DNA of 64,000 bases from Nakamurella silvestris (lineage in GTDB: Bacteria; Actinomycetota; Actinomycetes; Mycobacteriales; Nakamurellaceae). The stretch lies in the NCBI GenBank assembly GCA_003576535.1, contig QXCQ01000245.1:1-64000 (forward strand), given 5' to 3'. Positions 1 to 8,385 of the stretch are shown piece by piece. How positions within the stretch are numbered: the stretch's first letter is position 1; the number at the start of each line of letters is the position of its first letter. The translations under genes and the position numbers were made by a program. The notes beneath the pieces were generated by a model. It worked only from the letters and a program-made list of their open reading frames with translations. It was not told where the DNA came from and made no database searches.

Positions 1-30
1 AAGGGGAGAAACCACCAGGTTTCTCCCCTT
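1..30 (+). terminator. Rho-independent terminator of the gene left of the window
   Basis: A perfect 13-bp stem (AAGGGGAGAAACC paired with GGTTTCTCCCCTT) closes a four-base loop and runs into a short T tract. No gene of this window ends here, so it probably ends transcription arriving from the left edge. The gene served cannot be seen. Confidence 0.75.
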
Positions 31-265
31 TTGTGCGTTCCGGACCACATTCGGGAACGGCGTTTCCGGGACGGCAGCGGCGTTCGCCCCGGCGACGATC
101 CTTGCCGAAACTCTTGCCGATGCGTCCTGACCTACCGGGTGTCCGATCTCACCGTTCTTGCACCCGCAGTAGATGTCGGCGGATACGCTGAGCCGACCGG
201 TCCGAGGGCACTGGGCAATGATGAAGTACGGACGATGGAGAACGGACGATGAAGAACGGACCCGG

Positions 266-853
266 ATGCTGAGCACGCTTTCCAGAAGTTTCGGCAACCT
301 CCTGCCGATCCTGGTGCTCTCCGTTCTGCTCCTCGCGTCACTGGCGGTGTTCCTGCTGCACCGGTCCCGCCGGCGCGCGGGTCGACGGCGGCCGCTGACG
401 CGTTCACTCCTGGACGTCGCACTGCCGTCCTGGGCCCTGGTCGTGTTGTATCTGACAGTGCTGGTGCCCATCCCTCTCGGTGACAGGGCGGCCAGGACCC
501 TGGACCTGACTCCGGCAGAGACCGTCAACCTGTTCCTGGCACCGTCGACCACCGGTTGGGCCCAGGCCCTGGGCAACCTGGTGCTCCTGGTCCCGCTCGG
601 CGCGATGATCCCGCTTCGGTTCGCCGCGTTCCGAACAACAGGGCAGGTTGCCGCGGTGGTGTTCCTGATCTCCCTCGTCATCGAACTCCTGCAGTTGGTC
701 TTCCCGCTGGGCCGGGTGACTTCGGTGGATGACCTTCTGCTGAACACAGCCGGCGGCACTGTCGGGGCGTTGCTCACCCGTCGATGGTGGCCGGCCCGCA
801 AGCTTCACGCTCTGGAATCCGCAGATCCAGGAATTCCGCCTTCTGCGCGGTGA
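266..853 (+). CDS. VanZ-like membrane protein
   Basis: About 195 residues with four or five hydrophobic segments. Its short loops and the pattern of a late acidic stretch (ELLQLVFPLGRVTSVDDLLLN) are typical of the VanZ family (PF04892). VanZ confers low-level teicoplanin resistance in vanA elements, but most chromosomal VanZ-like proteins have no proven role. A basic segment ([11 protein letters not shown]) follows the first membrane helix. The reading frame stays open upstream to 173. I prefer ATG 266 because the added N-terminus is not hydrophobic and looks non-coding; ATG 218 is possible. No partner gene is evident, and the next gene begins 53 bp downstream on the same strand. Confidence 0.7.
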   Translation: MLSTLSRSFGNLLPILVLSVLLLASLAVFLLHRSRRRAGRRRPLTRSLLDVALPSWALVVLYLTVLVPIPLGDRAARTLDLTPAETVNLFLAPSTTGWAQALGNLVLLVPLGAMIPLRFAAFRTTGQVAAVVFLISLVIELLQLVFPLGRVTSVDDLLLNTAGGTVGALLTRRWWPARKLHALESADPGIPPSAR

Positions 854-906
854 ACGCCCGGCGCTGAAGCTGTCATGCTGGGACCCGTGGATGGGAGAGA
901 TGCCGG

Positions 907-2550
907 GTGAGTACGCGGACCGAGTGGGATGCCGAGACCGAGGACGACGCCCGGCCCTCGGTGTGGATCGACCGGTCGCCGAAGTGGGCGGTCGGACTCT
1001 TCGTCCTCGTGACGGTGGGCGCTGCCGCCTTCTACCTGTACATGACCAGATACCGGTGGTTCTTCGCCGACGACTGGGACTATCTTGTCGTCCGTAACCT
1101 CGGCGTCCCGGCGAGCCTGCTGCGTCCGCACAACGAGCACCTGCAACTGTTGCCGATCGTGGTCGAGCGGCTGACCTTCGGGATCTTCAAACTGGATTCC
1201 TACCTGCCCTACCAGATCCCTGTGATCATCCTCCATCTCGGCGTGAGTTGGCTGATCTGGGCGCACATCAAACGGGCGGGCGTCGGGGCGTGGATCGCCA
1301 CTGCGGGTGCCACGACCTTCCTGTTGCTCGGATCCGCGCTGGGCAACATCATCTTCGCCTCGCAGTTGACGATGGTCGGCGCGCTTTCCTTCGGCCTGCT
1401 GCAACTGCTGCTGGCAAACCACGACGGCCCCTGGCAACGTCGCGACTACTGGGCGCTGGTCGCGGGTTTCACGGCGATGCTGTGCTCCAACGTGTCCGTG
1501 ACGATGATTGCCGTGACCGGTCTGACCATGCTCCTCCGTCGGGGCTGGAAGACGGCGGTCCTGCAGACCGTTCCGCTGGCGGCGGTGTTCTTGCTGTGGT
1601 CGGCCTTCTACGGCACCAGCAAGTTCCGGCCGGGCTCGGCGGCCGATCTGGCGGAGTTCATCTGGCGAGGGATGCGGGGGGCGTTCAACTCGCTCAGTCA
1701 GATCCCCTGGGGTGGAGTCCTTCTGGTCATCGTCCTGCTGGCCGGACTCACCCTGGTGGTGCTCAGCCATGGTTGGTCGGTCTTCCGCGGAAGACTGGCC
1801 GCGCCGGCCGCGATGTTCCTCGGGGGTGTCGGCAGTTATCTCGCGGCGGGTATCGGGCGAGCCGGCCCTTACGGCCCGGAAAGTGCCGCCGGCAGCAGGT
1901 TCTCCGGGGTGGCGATCGCGCTGATCATCCCGCTGCTCGCGGTGGCCGTCGATGCGATCTGTCGGCGGAACACGGCGGTCGGGATCCTTGCCCTGGTGGT
2001 CCTGGTGGCGGGAATCCCGCAGAACATCGACAAGGCGTTCAGCTCGGCGCGGGCGGAACAGAAACAGATCACCAAGGTCCGCGAGCTGATCATGGCCCTG
2101 CCGGTGAACCCGCTGGCCGCCGACGCCCCCGACGATCTCCGTCCGCTGCCCGAGGACGCCTATGCCACGGAAGTGACGATGGGCTTCCTCAAGGAGGGAC
2201 TGCGGGACGGTTGGCTGCCGCAGTCTGCGGGCATCGACCGGAAGACCGAGCTCGCGGCCACCTTTCGGTTGTCCTTGTACCAGCGGGTCGACGCGGGTCC
2301 GGGGCCTGGGCCCTGCACACCGATCGTCGAGCCCCTGGACATCCGGGCAGAGGCCGGAGACCAGATCCACATCGGGGGTGGTTTCGTGTCCTTCACCGAG
2401 ACCACGGTGAAGGGTGCACTCAAGGGCCAACGCATCACCTACAACCCCAACCGGGGTACGACCGTGGCTGTGCTCAGCGGGCCGTTGTCCCTGCGGCTCA
2501 CCGGTACCGGCGTGAACGGAGCCGGCCAGTTCTGCGGCATCGGGAACTGA
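907..2550 (+). CDS. Large polytopic membrane protein, possibly GT-C glycosyltransferase-like
   Basis: This 547-residue protein starts at GTG 907. A short acidic cytoplasmic N-terminus is followed by about ten or more membrane helices up to roughly residue 375, then a soluble C-terminal domain of about 165 residues. After the first helix comes FFADDWDYL, and soon after a PHNEHLQ motif. Acidic pairs in the first external loop and an NEH-type motif occur in GT-C fold enzymes that use lipid-linked sugars. That is a fold-level inference and no family is firmly recognised. The C-terminal region looks beta-rich and may lie outside the cell. No transport or catalytic role is proven. Confidence 0.6.
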   Translation: MSTRTEWDAETEDDARPSVWIDRSPKWAVGLFVLVTVGAAAFYLYMTRYRWFFADDWDYLVVRNLGVPASLLRPHNEHLQLLPIVVERLTFGIFKLDSYLPYQIPVIILHLGVSWLIWAHIKRAGVGAWIATAGATTFLLLGSALGNIIFASQLTMVGALSFGLLQLLLANHDGPWQRRDYWALVAGFTAMLCSNVSVTMIAVTGLTMLLRRGWKTAVLQTVPLAAVFLLWSAFYGTSKFRPGSAADLAEFIWRGMRGAFNSLSQIPWGGVLLVIVLLAGLTLVVLSHGWSVFRGRLAAPAAMFLGGVGSYLAAGIGRAGPYGPESAAGSRFSGVAIALIIPLLAVAVDAICRRNTAVGILALVVLVAGIPQNIDKAFSSARAEQKQITKVRELIMALPVNPLAADAPDDLRPLPEDAYATEVTMGFLKEGLRDGWLPQSAGIDRKTELAATFRLSLYQRVDAGPGPGPCTPIVEPLDIRAEAGDQIHIGGGFVSFTETTVKGALKGQRITYNPNRGTTVAVLSGPLSLRLTGTGVNGAGQFCGIGN

Positions 2551-2560
2551 TCGGGGTAGG

Positions 2561-2899
2561 TCAACGGGCGGCGGTCGGTGTTCCTGCGGCAGCCTGGTGG
2601 GCCAGAACCTCCAACAACCCGGGGAACCGGGACTGCAGGTCCTCGCGGCGGAGCCGGACACCTCGTCGGTTCCCGTAGTCCACGTCCTGGATCAGCCCGG
2701 ATTCCCGGAGCACCCGGAAATGGTGGGTGCACGTCGACTTCGAGACCGGCAGGTTGAAGGAGGCGCAGGTGCGCTCGGCGTCGACGGAGTCCTGGATCAG
2801 GTCCGTGACGACCTTGAGGCGCATCGGATCCGCGAGTGCGGCCATGAGCTTGCCGAAGTCGATCTCGTCCGGGGCCGGGTGCCCCCACTCGTCCGTCAT
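2561..2899 (-). CDS. ArsR/SmtB-family winged-helix repressor
   Basis: 112 residues. The ArsR fold is clear: ALADPMRLKVVTDLI opens the domain, and the recognition helix region reads SKSTCTHHFRVLRESGLI, followed by a beta-wing (GNRRGVRLR). Two cysteines are present, but there is no clear CxC or DxH metal site, so the inducer may be an organic molecule. I chose ATG 2899 because AGGAGG lies seven bases upstream, although the frame is open to 2965. The gene is divergent from the MFS transporter at 2990. The space between holds two copies of a GGTAC-N10-GTACC dyad, so it very likely represses itself and the transporter. Confidence 0.85.
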   Translation of the reverse strand: MTDEWGHPAPDEIDFGKLMAALADPMRLKVVTDLIQDSVDAERTCASFNLPVSKSTCTHHFRVLRESGLIQDVDYGNRRGVRLRREDLQSRFPGLLEVLAHQAAAGTPTAAR

Positions 2900-2910
2900 C
2901 ACACCTCCTG

Positions 2911-2976
2911 ATAGGTACGGCTTGCGTCGTACCTGGAATTCTGCTCCACTGGATAGGTACAACATGCATCGTACCT
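2911..2976. promoter_or_regulatory. Twin operators of the ArsR regulator
   Basis: Two dyads AGGTAC-N10-GTACCT lie at 2913-2934 and 2955-2976, exactly 42 bp apart, or four helical turns, so both present the same face of DNA. The inner ten bases are also similar (ggcttgcgtc and aacatgcatc). They fill the divergent space between the ArsR gene and the MFS gene. Binding by this ArsR protein is inferred from position. Confidence 0.8.
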
Positions 2977-2989
2977 AAGGAGTGTGTCG

Positions 2990-4378
2990 GTGGCAGATCA
3001 ACTCGAGTCCGGGCCTGTGGAGGCGTCCGGGTCGTCGGCACCGCCGCGCCTGTTGGCCCCGGTCGTCCTGCTGGCGGTGTTCGTCATACCGATGGGCATC
3101 TCCGGCACCGCGATCGCCCTGCCGCAGATCGCCACCGACCTCGGCAACTCGCCGACCCTGCTCCAGTGGGTGGTGAACGGCTTCAACGTGGCCTTCGCCG
3201 TCTTCGGGCTCGTCTGGGGTGTCGCCTCGGATCGGATCGGCTATCGCCGCACCTTCCGGACCGGGGTCGTCCTGGTCCTCGGATCGGTGATCGTGACCGC
3301 CCTCGCCCCTGGCCTGCTGGTGCTCGATCTGGCCAGGTTCCTCGCGGGTGTCGGCAGCGCGGCGGTGCTCACCGGTGCCACCGCGATGCTCTCGAACGCC
3401 TACACCGGAGCGGCCCGGGGGCGGGTCTTCGCCGTGTTCGGCACCGTCATCGGCCTGGGACTTGCGTTGGGGCCGACGATCTCGGGCGCGTTGATCTCGT
3501 TGATCAGCTGGCGCGGGGTGTTCGTCGCCCACGGAGTCGTGCTGCTGATCGCACTGGCCGGAAGTGTGCTGCTCCCGCACGTGGCCCACCACTCGAATCC
3601 GGGTCGGCGGTTCGTCGACTTCTCGTTGCTGCGCAATCCGGCCTTCCTGGCGCTGTGTCTGGTCCCGGTCGCCGGCGCGATCGGATTCGTCACCCTCCTG
3701 ACCTACCTGCCCGTTGCCCTGAGCGGGATCTCGTCGCTCTCGGCCGGTGCCGCCGGCCTGGTCATGCTGCCGATGACGATTCCGGTCCTGGTCGGGCCCG
3801 TCCTTGCTTCCTTCCTGATTGCCAGGTCCTCGTCGATCTCCTCGATGGCGATCATCTACACGGCTCTGCTCTCGTTGGTCCTGGGCACATCCGGAATGTT
3901 GCTCCTGGCACCGGATGTCGCCCTCGGATGGGTCGTGGTGCCGATGGTGCTGGTCGGTTTCGGTTTCGGTCTCCCGCTCGGACTGGTCGATTCCGAGGCA
4001 CTGGCGACGGTGCCCCCGCACAGCACCGGCACCGCCGCGGGGGTGCTGAACTTCATCAGGATCGGGAGCGAGGCCCTGTTCGTCGGCCTGTACGCCGTGG
4101 CGCTGTCCTGGCTGATCGGGCGGTCGATACCCGATCACGAGCTGGCGCTGGCGACGGCGGCGGGCACGCCGGGGCAGGCGCAGGCCTACGCGGCGGCCTT
4201 CCACTGGGTGGTGGGTGGTCTCGTGGTGCTGGTGACGATCACCGCCCTGGTCGTCGGCCTCCTGCATCGGGCCCGCGTGGTGGCCGAGCGGGGTCAGGTG
4301 CTCATCGAGGCCGAAACGGTCTGCGCGGCAGCCTGTCTGCCCATGGCGGTGACGGCAGAGGAATCGGGTGTGAGGTAG
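2990..4378 (+). CDS. MFS transporter
   Basis: About 462 residues with 12 predicted membrane helices. The first helix carries ISGTAIALPQIATDLG, followed by WVVNGFNVAFA and the loop-2/3 signature GVASDRIGYRR, which mark the major facilitator superfamily (drug:H+ antiporter type). GTG 2984 is open, but AAGGAG at 2977-2982 fits GTG 2990 much better (seven-base gap), so I start there. It is paired divergently with an ArsR repressor across two operators and is probably induced by the substrate it exports. The substrate is unknown. The gene has no downstream partner on its strand. Confidence 0.85.
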   Translation: MADQLESGPVEASGSSAPPRLLAPVVLLAVFVIPMGISGTAIALPQIATDLGNSPTLLQWVVNGFNVAFAVFGLVWGVASDRIGYRRTFRTGVVLVLGSVIVTALAPGLLVLDLARFLAGVGSAAVLTGATAMLSNAYTGAARGRVFAVFGTVIGLGLALGPTISGALISLISWRGVFVAHGVVLLIALAGSVLLPHVAHHSNPGRRFVDFSLLRNPAFLALCLVPVAGAIGFVTLLTYLPVALSGISSLSAGAAGLVMLPMTIPVLVGPVLASFLIARSSSISSMAIIYTALLSLVLGTSGMLLLAPDVALGWVVVPMVLVGFGFGLPLGLVDSEALATVPPHSTGTAAGVLNFIRIGSEALFVGLYAVALSWLIGRSIPDHELALATAAGTPGQAQAYAAAFHWVVGGLVVLVTITALVVGLLHRARVVAERGQVLIEAETVCAAACLPMAVTAEESGVR

Positions 4379-4430
4379 GTGCCCCCGGCAGGGCGGTGCG
4401 CACCCGGGCTTCGCGGTCGGCGCGCGGGCG

Positions 4431-4708
4431 TCAGGTGCGGGGTTCCTCGCGCATCAACTGGTCGAGTTCGGACCGGATTCCCGAACGGTGGGTTCCGGTC
4501 ATCTGCCGCGGAGTGAGGCTAAGGACCAGGTCCGCCTCCAACTCGGTCAACTGCCACCCGCTACGGAGTCGGGCCCGGAGATCCTCGGTATCCTTGCTGC
4601 CGTAGGCGATCTCGACCAGCCGCCGGTGGGAGTCGAACGCCCTCAGGGCGTCCTTCAGCCCGCCGACCCGCTGTCGACCTCGTCGTACGCGCTGTCCTGG
4701 TCGTCCAT
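4431..4708 (-). pseudogene. GyrA coiled-coil-like small protein, apparent -1 frameshift
   Basis: The readable C-terminal 80 or so residues (ALRAFDSHRRLVEIAYGSK...LTELEADLVLSLTPRQMTG) resemble the segment of GyrA/ParC that ends in a helix leading to LxLRLxxLTG. Small stand-alone proteins of this kind occur in actinobacteria. The natural-looking start, ATG 4708, encodes the acidic MDDQDSAYDEVDSGSAG and then hits TGA at about 4657, in a frame one base away from the rest. The other frame runs open upstream to 4934 but reads as basic, non-protein-like sequence. A lost base near 4660-4680, a sequencing error, or translation from an unusual start are all possible. Its function is unknown. Confidence 0.5.
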
Positions 4709-4909
4709 CGTGCCGCCTGCGTATGTGGTCGTGGGTGGGTCCATTCAACAGCGCTCGCCGATCACACCCGGCCGGGGGTGGTCGGCACGCGCGGGAGGAG
4801 CGCGATCCCGCGGGAGCGCCGGCCCGATCCGCGTCGACGGCTCGGCCGTCCGCGGCTGTCACCGACCACAGCTCTGGCCCTGGACCACCACAGGCGGCAT
4901 GATGGGCGC

Positions 4910-5992
4910 ATGCGGTCAATATGGAGCGGTTCACTGGTTTTCGGCCTGGTCAATGTGCCGGTCAAGGTCTATGCGGCGACCGAGGACAACGACATCCGGT
5001 TCCACCAGCTGCACGCCGAGGACGGTGGGCGGATCCGGTACCAACGTCGCTGCGAGCTGTGCGAGAAGACCGTGCAGTTCAGCGACATCGCCAAGGGATA
5101 CGAGAGCGACGACGGCCAGACCGTCATCGTCACCGACGAGGACCTGAAGACCCTGCCGACGAGTTCGGACCGGGAGATCTCCCTGCTCTCGTTCGTGCCG
5201 GAGGGCCAGATCGACCCGGTGCTGTTCGACAAGTCGTACTACCTGGAACCGGCCTCCAAATCGCCGAAGGCCTATGTCCTCCTCCGCGAAGTGCTCTCCC
5301 ACGCGGAGCGGGTGGCCGTTGTCCACTTCGCCCTGCGGCAGAAGACCCGACTGGCCGTTCTGCGGGTGTCCGGGGACGTCCTGCTGGTCCAGACCCTGTT
5401 GTGGCCTGACGAGGTGCGGGAGGTCAGTTTCCCGATCCTCGAGCAGCCGGTGTCCGTGGCGAAGGCGGAGAAGGACATGGCCACGATGCTGGTGGACACC
5501 TACTCCGCCGACTTCCACCCCGAGGAACACCAGGACACCTACCGGGTGGAACTGCAGCAACTCATCGACGCCAAGCTCAGCGGAGGCGAGGCGTTCAGCA
5601 CCCCCGACGAGGACGAGGGTCAGGACGCCGAGGTCCTCGACCTGCTCGCGGCACTGCAGCGGAGTGTGGACGCCCACCGTGCAGAGTCCGACAAGAGCGA
5701 GTCCGACAAGAGCGAGACGGGGACCACCGCGGACCCGGCGAAAAAGCCGGCCCGTAAGCCGGCGGCGAAAAAGCCGGCCGTCGGCGCAGCCGGCGGGACC
5801 GACGACGGGAAGACACCGGCCAAGGCCCCCGCAGCGAAGAGCCCCGCAGCCAAGAGCACCGCAGGCAAGGCCCCTGCAGCCAAGACCGCGCGCGCAGCGG
5901 CACCGAAAAAGCCCCGCGCCGCCTCCGGCAACACCTCCGGTCGAGGCAAATCCGGCGGGTCTGCCGACGAGCAAAAGCCGCGAACTGCATGA
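4910..5992 (+). CDS. ku: Ku family DNA end-binding protein
   Basis: 360 residues starting at ATG 4910 with MRSIWSGSLVFGLVNVPVKV, a strongly conserved bacterial Ku N-terminus. The Ku core barrel covers about residues 1-255, including HQLHAEDGGRIRYQRRCE and a repeated pattern of charged loops. Bacterial Ku forms a homodimer ring on double-strand ends and recruits LigD for end joining. From about residue 265 the protein becomes a Lys/Ala/Pro-rich tail (KKPARKPAAKKPA type), longer than in minimal Ku, as seen in actinobacterial Ku proteins whose basic tail adds DNA binding. No ligD is in the window. The upstream frame is open to 4778 but carries no Ku sequence. Confidence 0.95.
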   Translation: MRSIWSGSLVFGLVNVPVKVYAATEDNDIRFHQLHAEDGGRIRYQRRCELCEKTVQFSDIAKGYESDDGQTVIVTDEDLKTLPTSSDREISLLSFVPEGQIDPVLFDKSYYLEPASKSPKAYVLLREVLSHAERVAVVHFALRQKTRLAVLRVSGDVLLVQTLLWPDEVREVSFPILEQPVSVAKAEKDMATMLVDTYSADFHPEEHQDTYRVELQQLIDAKLSGGEAFSTPDEDEGQDAEVLDLLAALQRSVDAHRAESDKSESDKSETGTTADPAKKPARKPAAKKPAVGAAGGTDDGKTPAKAPAAKSPAAKSTAGKAPAAKTARAAAPKKPRAASGNTSGRGKSGGSADEQKPRTA

Positions 5993-6016
5993 TTCGGCCA
6001 TAAGGCGCAGGCCAAT

Positions 6017-6054
6017 TCACTCACGTAAGGGTGACTGTGCCCCCGTATGAGTGA
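6017..6054. promoter_or_regulatory. Dyad upstream of the BldD-like regulator
   Basis: TCACTCA (6017-6023) and TGAGTGA (6048-6054) form inverted arms, with an inner TCACGTAAGGGTGA of TnAC...GTnA type. BldD boxes are TnAC/GTnA palindromes, but the spacer here is one base longer than the published Streptomyces consensus. It may be an autoregulatory site, on weak evidence. The surrounding 5993-6187 holds no gene. Confidence 0.3.
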
Positions 6055-6187
6055 CGTATGAACACTTTGGGTGCTCACGGGCGGATATCCTTTTTCCCTG
6101 AAGGAGATGTCGGTCCGATTGCCACGTCAGGGTGTTGATATTCGTGTTGGCTGCTGAAGTAGAGATGAACGCCCCGAGGTGGGTCCC

Positions 6188-6715
6188 GTGACCACCTCGG
6201 CGGGCGACGACGAGGTCGGCGCGGAGGGCTTCGGTGAACTCAACCGCACCCTCGGTGCGCTGCTCCGTCAGGCCCGTCAGGCCCGTCGGCTGAGCCTGCG
6301 TGACCTTGCCGCACTCACCGGAATCTCCAGCGGTGCGATCCGTACGTATGAGAACGGGGAGCGGCCGGTCAACATCGGCAGGTTCCTCGAGCTCTGCCAC
6401 ACCTTGAACGTCGACCCGCTCGCTCTTCTCGGCGGGCTGGAATGGCGCTCCGGCGGCCCGGGTGGGGTAGCCAGGGTGGAGCCGTCGGTGTACCGCATCG
6501 ACCTCACGGCCCTCGACCAGAGCGATGAGGTCCGACTCGATCCGTTGAAGCGCTGGGTGCGCTCGCAGCCGAATCTGCGCAGGAGCCCGGACGACGGGGA
6601 CACCGTTCTGCTGGAACGTGAGGTCATCCCCCTGCTCGCAGAGGTGCTGGACCTTCCTCTGGCGGACTGCCTGGATCTGCTGCACTCGGTGTCCGGCTCC
6701 AAGCCGGTCGCCTGA
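6188..6715 (+). CDS. BldD-like XRE-family regulator with divergent C-terminal domain
   Basis: 175 residues. A helix-turn-helix of XRE type spans about 23-82 (LGALLRQARQARRLSLRDLA, then GAIRTYENGERPVNIGRFLEL). A second domain spans about 100-168 (VYRIDLTALD...LKRWVRSQPNL...TVLLEREVIPLLAEVLDL). The order and spacing follow BldD, the actinomycete developmental repressor that is dimerised by cyclic di-GMP through an RxD-x8-RxxD signature. Here the matching place reads DGDTVLLEREV, so the arginines needed for ligand binding seem to be missing. I start at GTG 6188 because a GAGGTGG ribosome site precedes it; GTG 6179 is also open. No operon partner is seen. Confidence 0.75.
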   Translation: MTTSAGDDEVGAEGFGELNRTLGALLRQARQARRLSLRDLAALTGISSGAIRTYENGERPVNIGRFLELCHTLNVDPLALLGGLEWRSGGPGGVARVEPSVYRIDLTALDQSDEVRLDPLKRWVRSQPNLRRSPDDGDTVLLEREVIPLLAEVLDLPLADCLDLLHSVSGSKPVA

Positions 6716-6930
6716 CCGCGCGCGAACACCGAGTTGCGAGCTGTTGGCCGTGGGCACACGGCTGCGGGCATACGGGCGCGGGCTGTCGGGTACCCGGGTG
6801 GGGGCGGCCTTCGGCGGACTCCCGGTCAGATGCCGATTTCCCGGGTGAACGGGCCCGACCCACAGGGCGTCGACCGGCCGACGGTAGATTCGCAAGATCA
6901 CTGCAGTGCAGCGGGGAAGGATGCGACAAC

Positions 6931-7389
6931 ATGGGTTTACGAGACGCGTTCAAGTCTTTGCGACGCGACGGTGCCGAGGAAGCAGAGCACTGGGACACCG
7001 GTGCACCGGATGCGGCCGGATCGGACGACCAGCTCCCGGATTCCACGTGGTTCCAGCCGCGGACGGACGGCTTCTACGCAGGACGCCCCACCGACGGGGA
7101 CGGTGCACACCGGTCCTTGCGCTTCACGGTCAACGGCCAGGTGGCGGAGGGCATCGAACTGATCGATCCCGCAGCGGCCTGGAGTGTGCTGAGCGAGCCT
7201 TCGGGTGAGACCGGGCGGGGGGACTACACCGCGGTGGGCAGCTTCTGTGTCCAACGCCGGTTCGAACGTCCCACCGTCTACACGGTCCTCGAGGTGTCCG
7301 AGGCGGCGTTCGTGGCGCGCTGTACCGCCACCGACGTCGGGACGACCAGGCAGTACAGCTTCAGTTTCGTGCCCGCAACAGCCGGCTGA
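6931..7389 (+). CDS. Hypothetical protein
   Basis: 152 residues with no family I recognise. The N-terminus is basic (MGLRDAFKSLRRDG), followed by an acidic linker (residues 14-37), then a beta-rich region of about 110 residues (HRSLRFTVNGQVAEGIELI, YTAVGSFCVQRRFERPTVYTVLEV). No signal peptide, membrane helix or catalytic motif is visible, so a soluble cytoplasmic protein is likely. A GGGGAAGG ribosome site sits 12 bases before ATG 6931. Codon use is like its neighbours. It lies between the BldD-like gene and a DsbA-like gene, 137 bp before the latter. Confidence 0.6.
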   Translation: MGLRDAFKSLRRDGAEEAEHWDTGAPDAAGSDDQLPDSTWFQPRTDGFYAGRPTDGDGAHRSLRFTVNGQVAEGIELIDPAAAWSVLSEPSGETGRGDYTAVGSFCVQRRFERPTVYTVLEVSEAAFVARCTATDVGTTRQYSFSFVPATAG

Positions 7390-7526
7390 ACCGATCGCGG
7401 CGGAGCGGTTCCCACGGCTTTCACACCCATCTCCTTCCGGCCCCGGCACTGTCTGTCGCAGGATTGCTGAAGCGGCCGAGCGGCACGCATGATCTCGAAG
7501 ACCGAACGCCTCGCAGAAAGTCCCCC

Positions 7527-8303
7527 ATGTCGAAGAAGCCCCAGCCCAAGACAAAAGCCGGATCCAGCGGTGCGCGCCAGGTGGCCGCTGCCCGCAAGAG
7601 TTCCGGCAACCGCACCGCCTGGGTGATCGGTGCCGGGGCGTTGGTGGTGGTGATCGCCGTTGCCGTGGTGGGTATCGTGCTGGCGAACCGGGAGACCAAG
7701 GCCGTCTCGGACGGCTACGGGAGTTCCCAGGCCGTCGCCACCATCGACACCAACGGGGTCATCACCCTCTCGTCCGGCTCGCCCGCGGTGACCATCGATG
7801 TCTTCGAGGACCCGATCTGCCCCTACTGCGGTGCCTTCGAGCAGAAGTTCGGTCAACAGATCGCCCAGAGCATCGACCAGGGGAAACTGGCCGTCCGCTA
7901 CCATCTGATGAACTTCCTGGACGCCAGTTCGGCCAGCAAGGACTATTCGACCCGTGCCTCGGCCGCCCTGATGTGTGTGGCCCAGAAGTCTGGCAGCACC
8001 CCGGGCGTGTACGGCAAGTTCCACGACCTCCTGTTCTCCTCGGGCACCCAGCCGAAGGAAGGCAGCTCCTCCGACCACACCAACGCCGAGCTTGCCCAGT
8101 TCGCCACCGATTCCGGCGCCGGGGCCGCGGCGGACTGCATCACCTCCGGGACGAACGTCGACCTGGTCAAGTCCTCCTTTGCCCAGTCCCAGGCGACCTT
8201 GACCTCCGTCATCGGCGGGGTCAGCAGCCCGGTGGTCCTCAAGGACAACGTCGCGGTGAACACCCAGAACGCCGACTGGCTGACGAACCTGCTCGCGGGC
8301 TGA
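7527..8303 (+). CDS. Membrane-anchored DsbA-like thioredoxin-fold protein
   Basis: 258 residues from ATG 7527. The order is a basic cytoplasmic N-terminus (MSKKPQPKTKAGSS), one membrane anchor at about residues 33-55, then an extracytoplasmic thioredoxin domain with the active site DPICPYCGAFEQ (CPYC) near residue 97. The helical insert and the late SSPVVLKDN region, with its cis-proline position, match the DsbA_4 group. Such proteins catalyse disulfide exchange in exported proteins. A second gene of the same type (CPFC) lies at 50127-50900. The gene ends 12 bp before a long palindrome that separates it from the convergent RCC1-SLH gene. Confidence 0.88.
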   Translation: MSKKPQPKTKAGSSGARQVAAARKSSGNRTAWVIGAGALVVVIAVAVVGIVLANRETKAVSDGYGSSQAVATIDTNGVITLSSGSPAVTIDVFEDPICPYCGAFEQKFGQQIAQSIDQGKLAVRYHLMNFLDASSASKDYSTRASAALMCVAQKSGSTPGVYGKFHDLLFSSGTQPKEGSSSDHTNAELAQFATDSGAGAAADCITSGTNVDLVKSSFAQSQATLTSVIGGVSSPVVLKDNVAVNTQNADWLTNLLAG

Positions 8304-8315
8304 TTTACCCAGACT

Positions 8316-8381
8316 GACCGCGCTCCCTCGCGACAACCGCGCTCGCTGCACACTGCGCGATTGTCGGGAGGGAGCGCGGTC
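8316..8381. repeat. Family A nested palindrome, copy 1
   Basis: Outer arms of 21 nt (8316-8336 and 8361-8381, one mismatch, beginning GACCGCGCTCCCTCGCGACA) enclose an inner near-palindrome CGCGCTCGCTGCA...TGCGCGA. It lies exactly between two convergent genes, so it may act as a bidirectional terminator. The inner CGCGCTCGCTGCA recurs identically in the copy at 57347. Confidence 0.8.
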
Positions 8382-8385
8382 GGGC

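Noticed and set aside
805-2661. A 618-codon open frame on the minus strand
   Set aside because: It is antisense to the membrane protein gene 907-2550 and reads as Arg/His/Gly/Gln-rich, non-protein-like sequence. Such shadow frames are common in high-GC DNA. The same holds for other long antisense frames such as 2975-4267 and 61610-63958.
7036-7052. A second parS (ATTCCACGTGGTTCC)
   Set aside because: Only the central CCACGTGG fits; the flanks break the dyad, and it lies inside a coding region.
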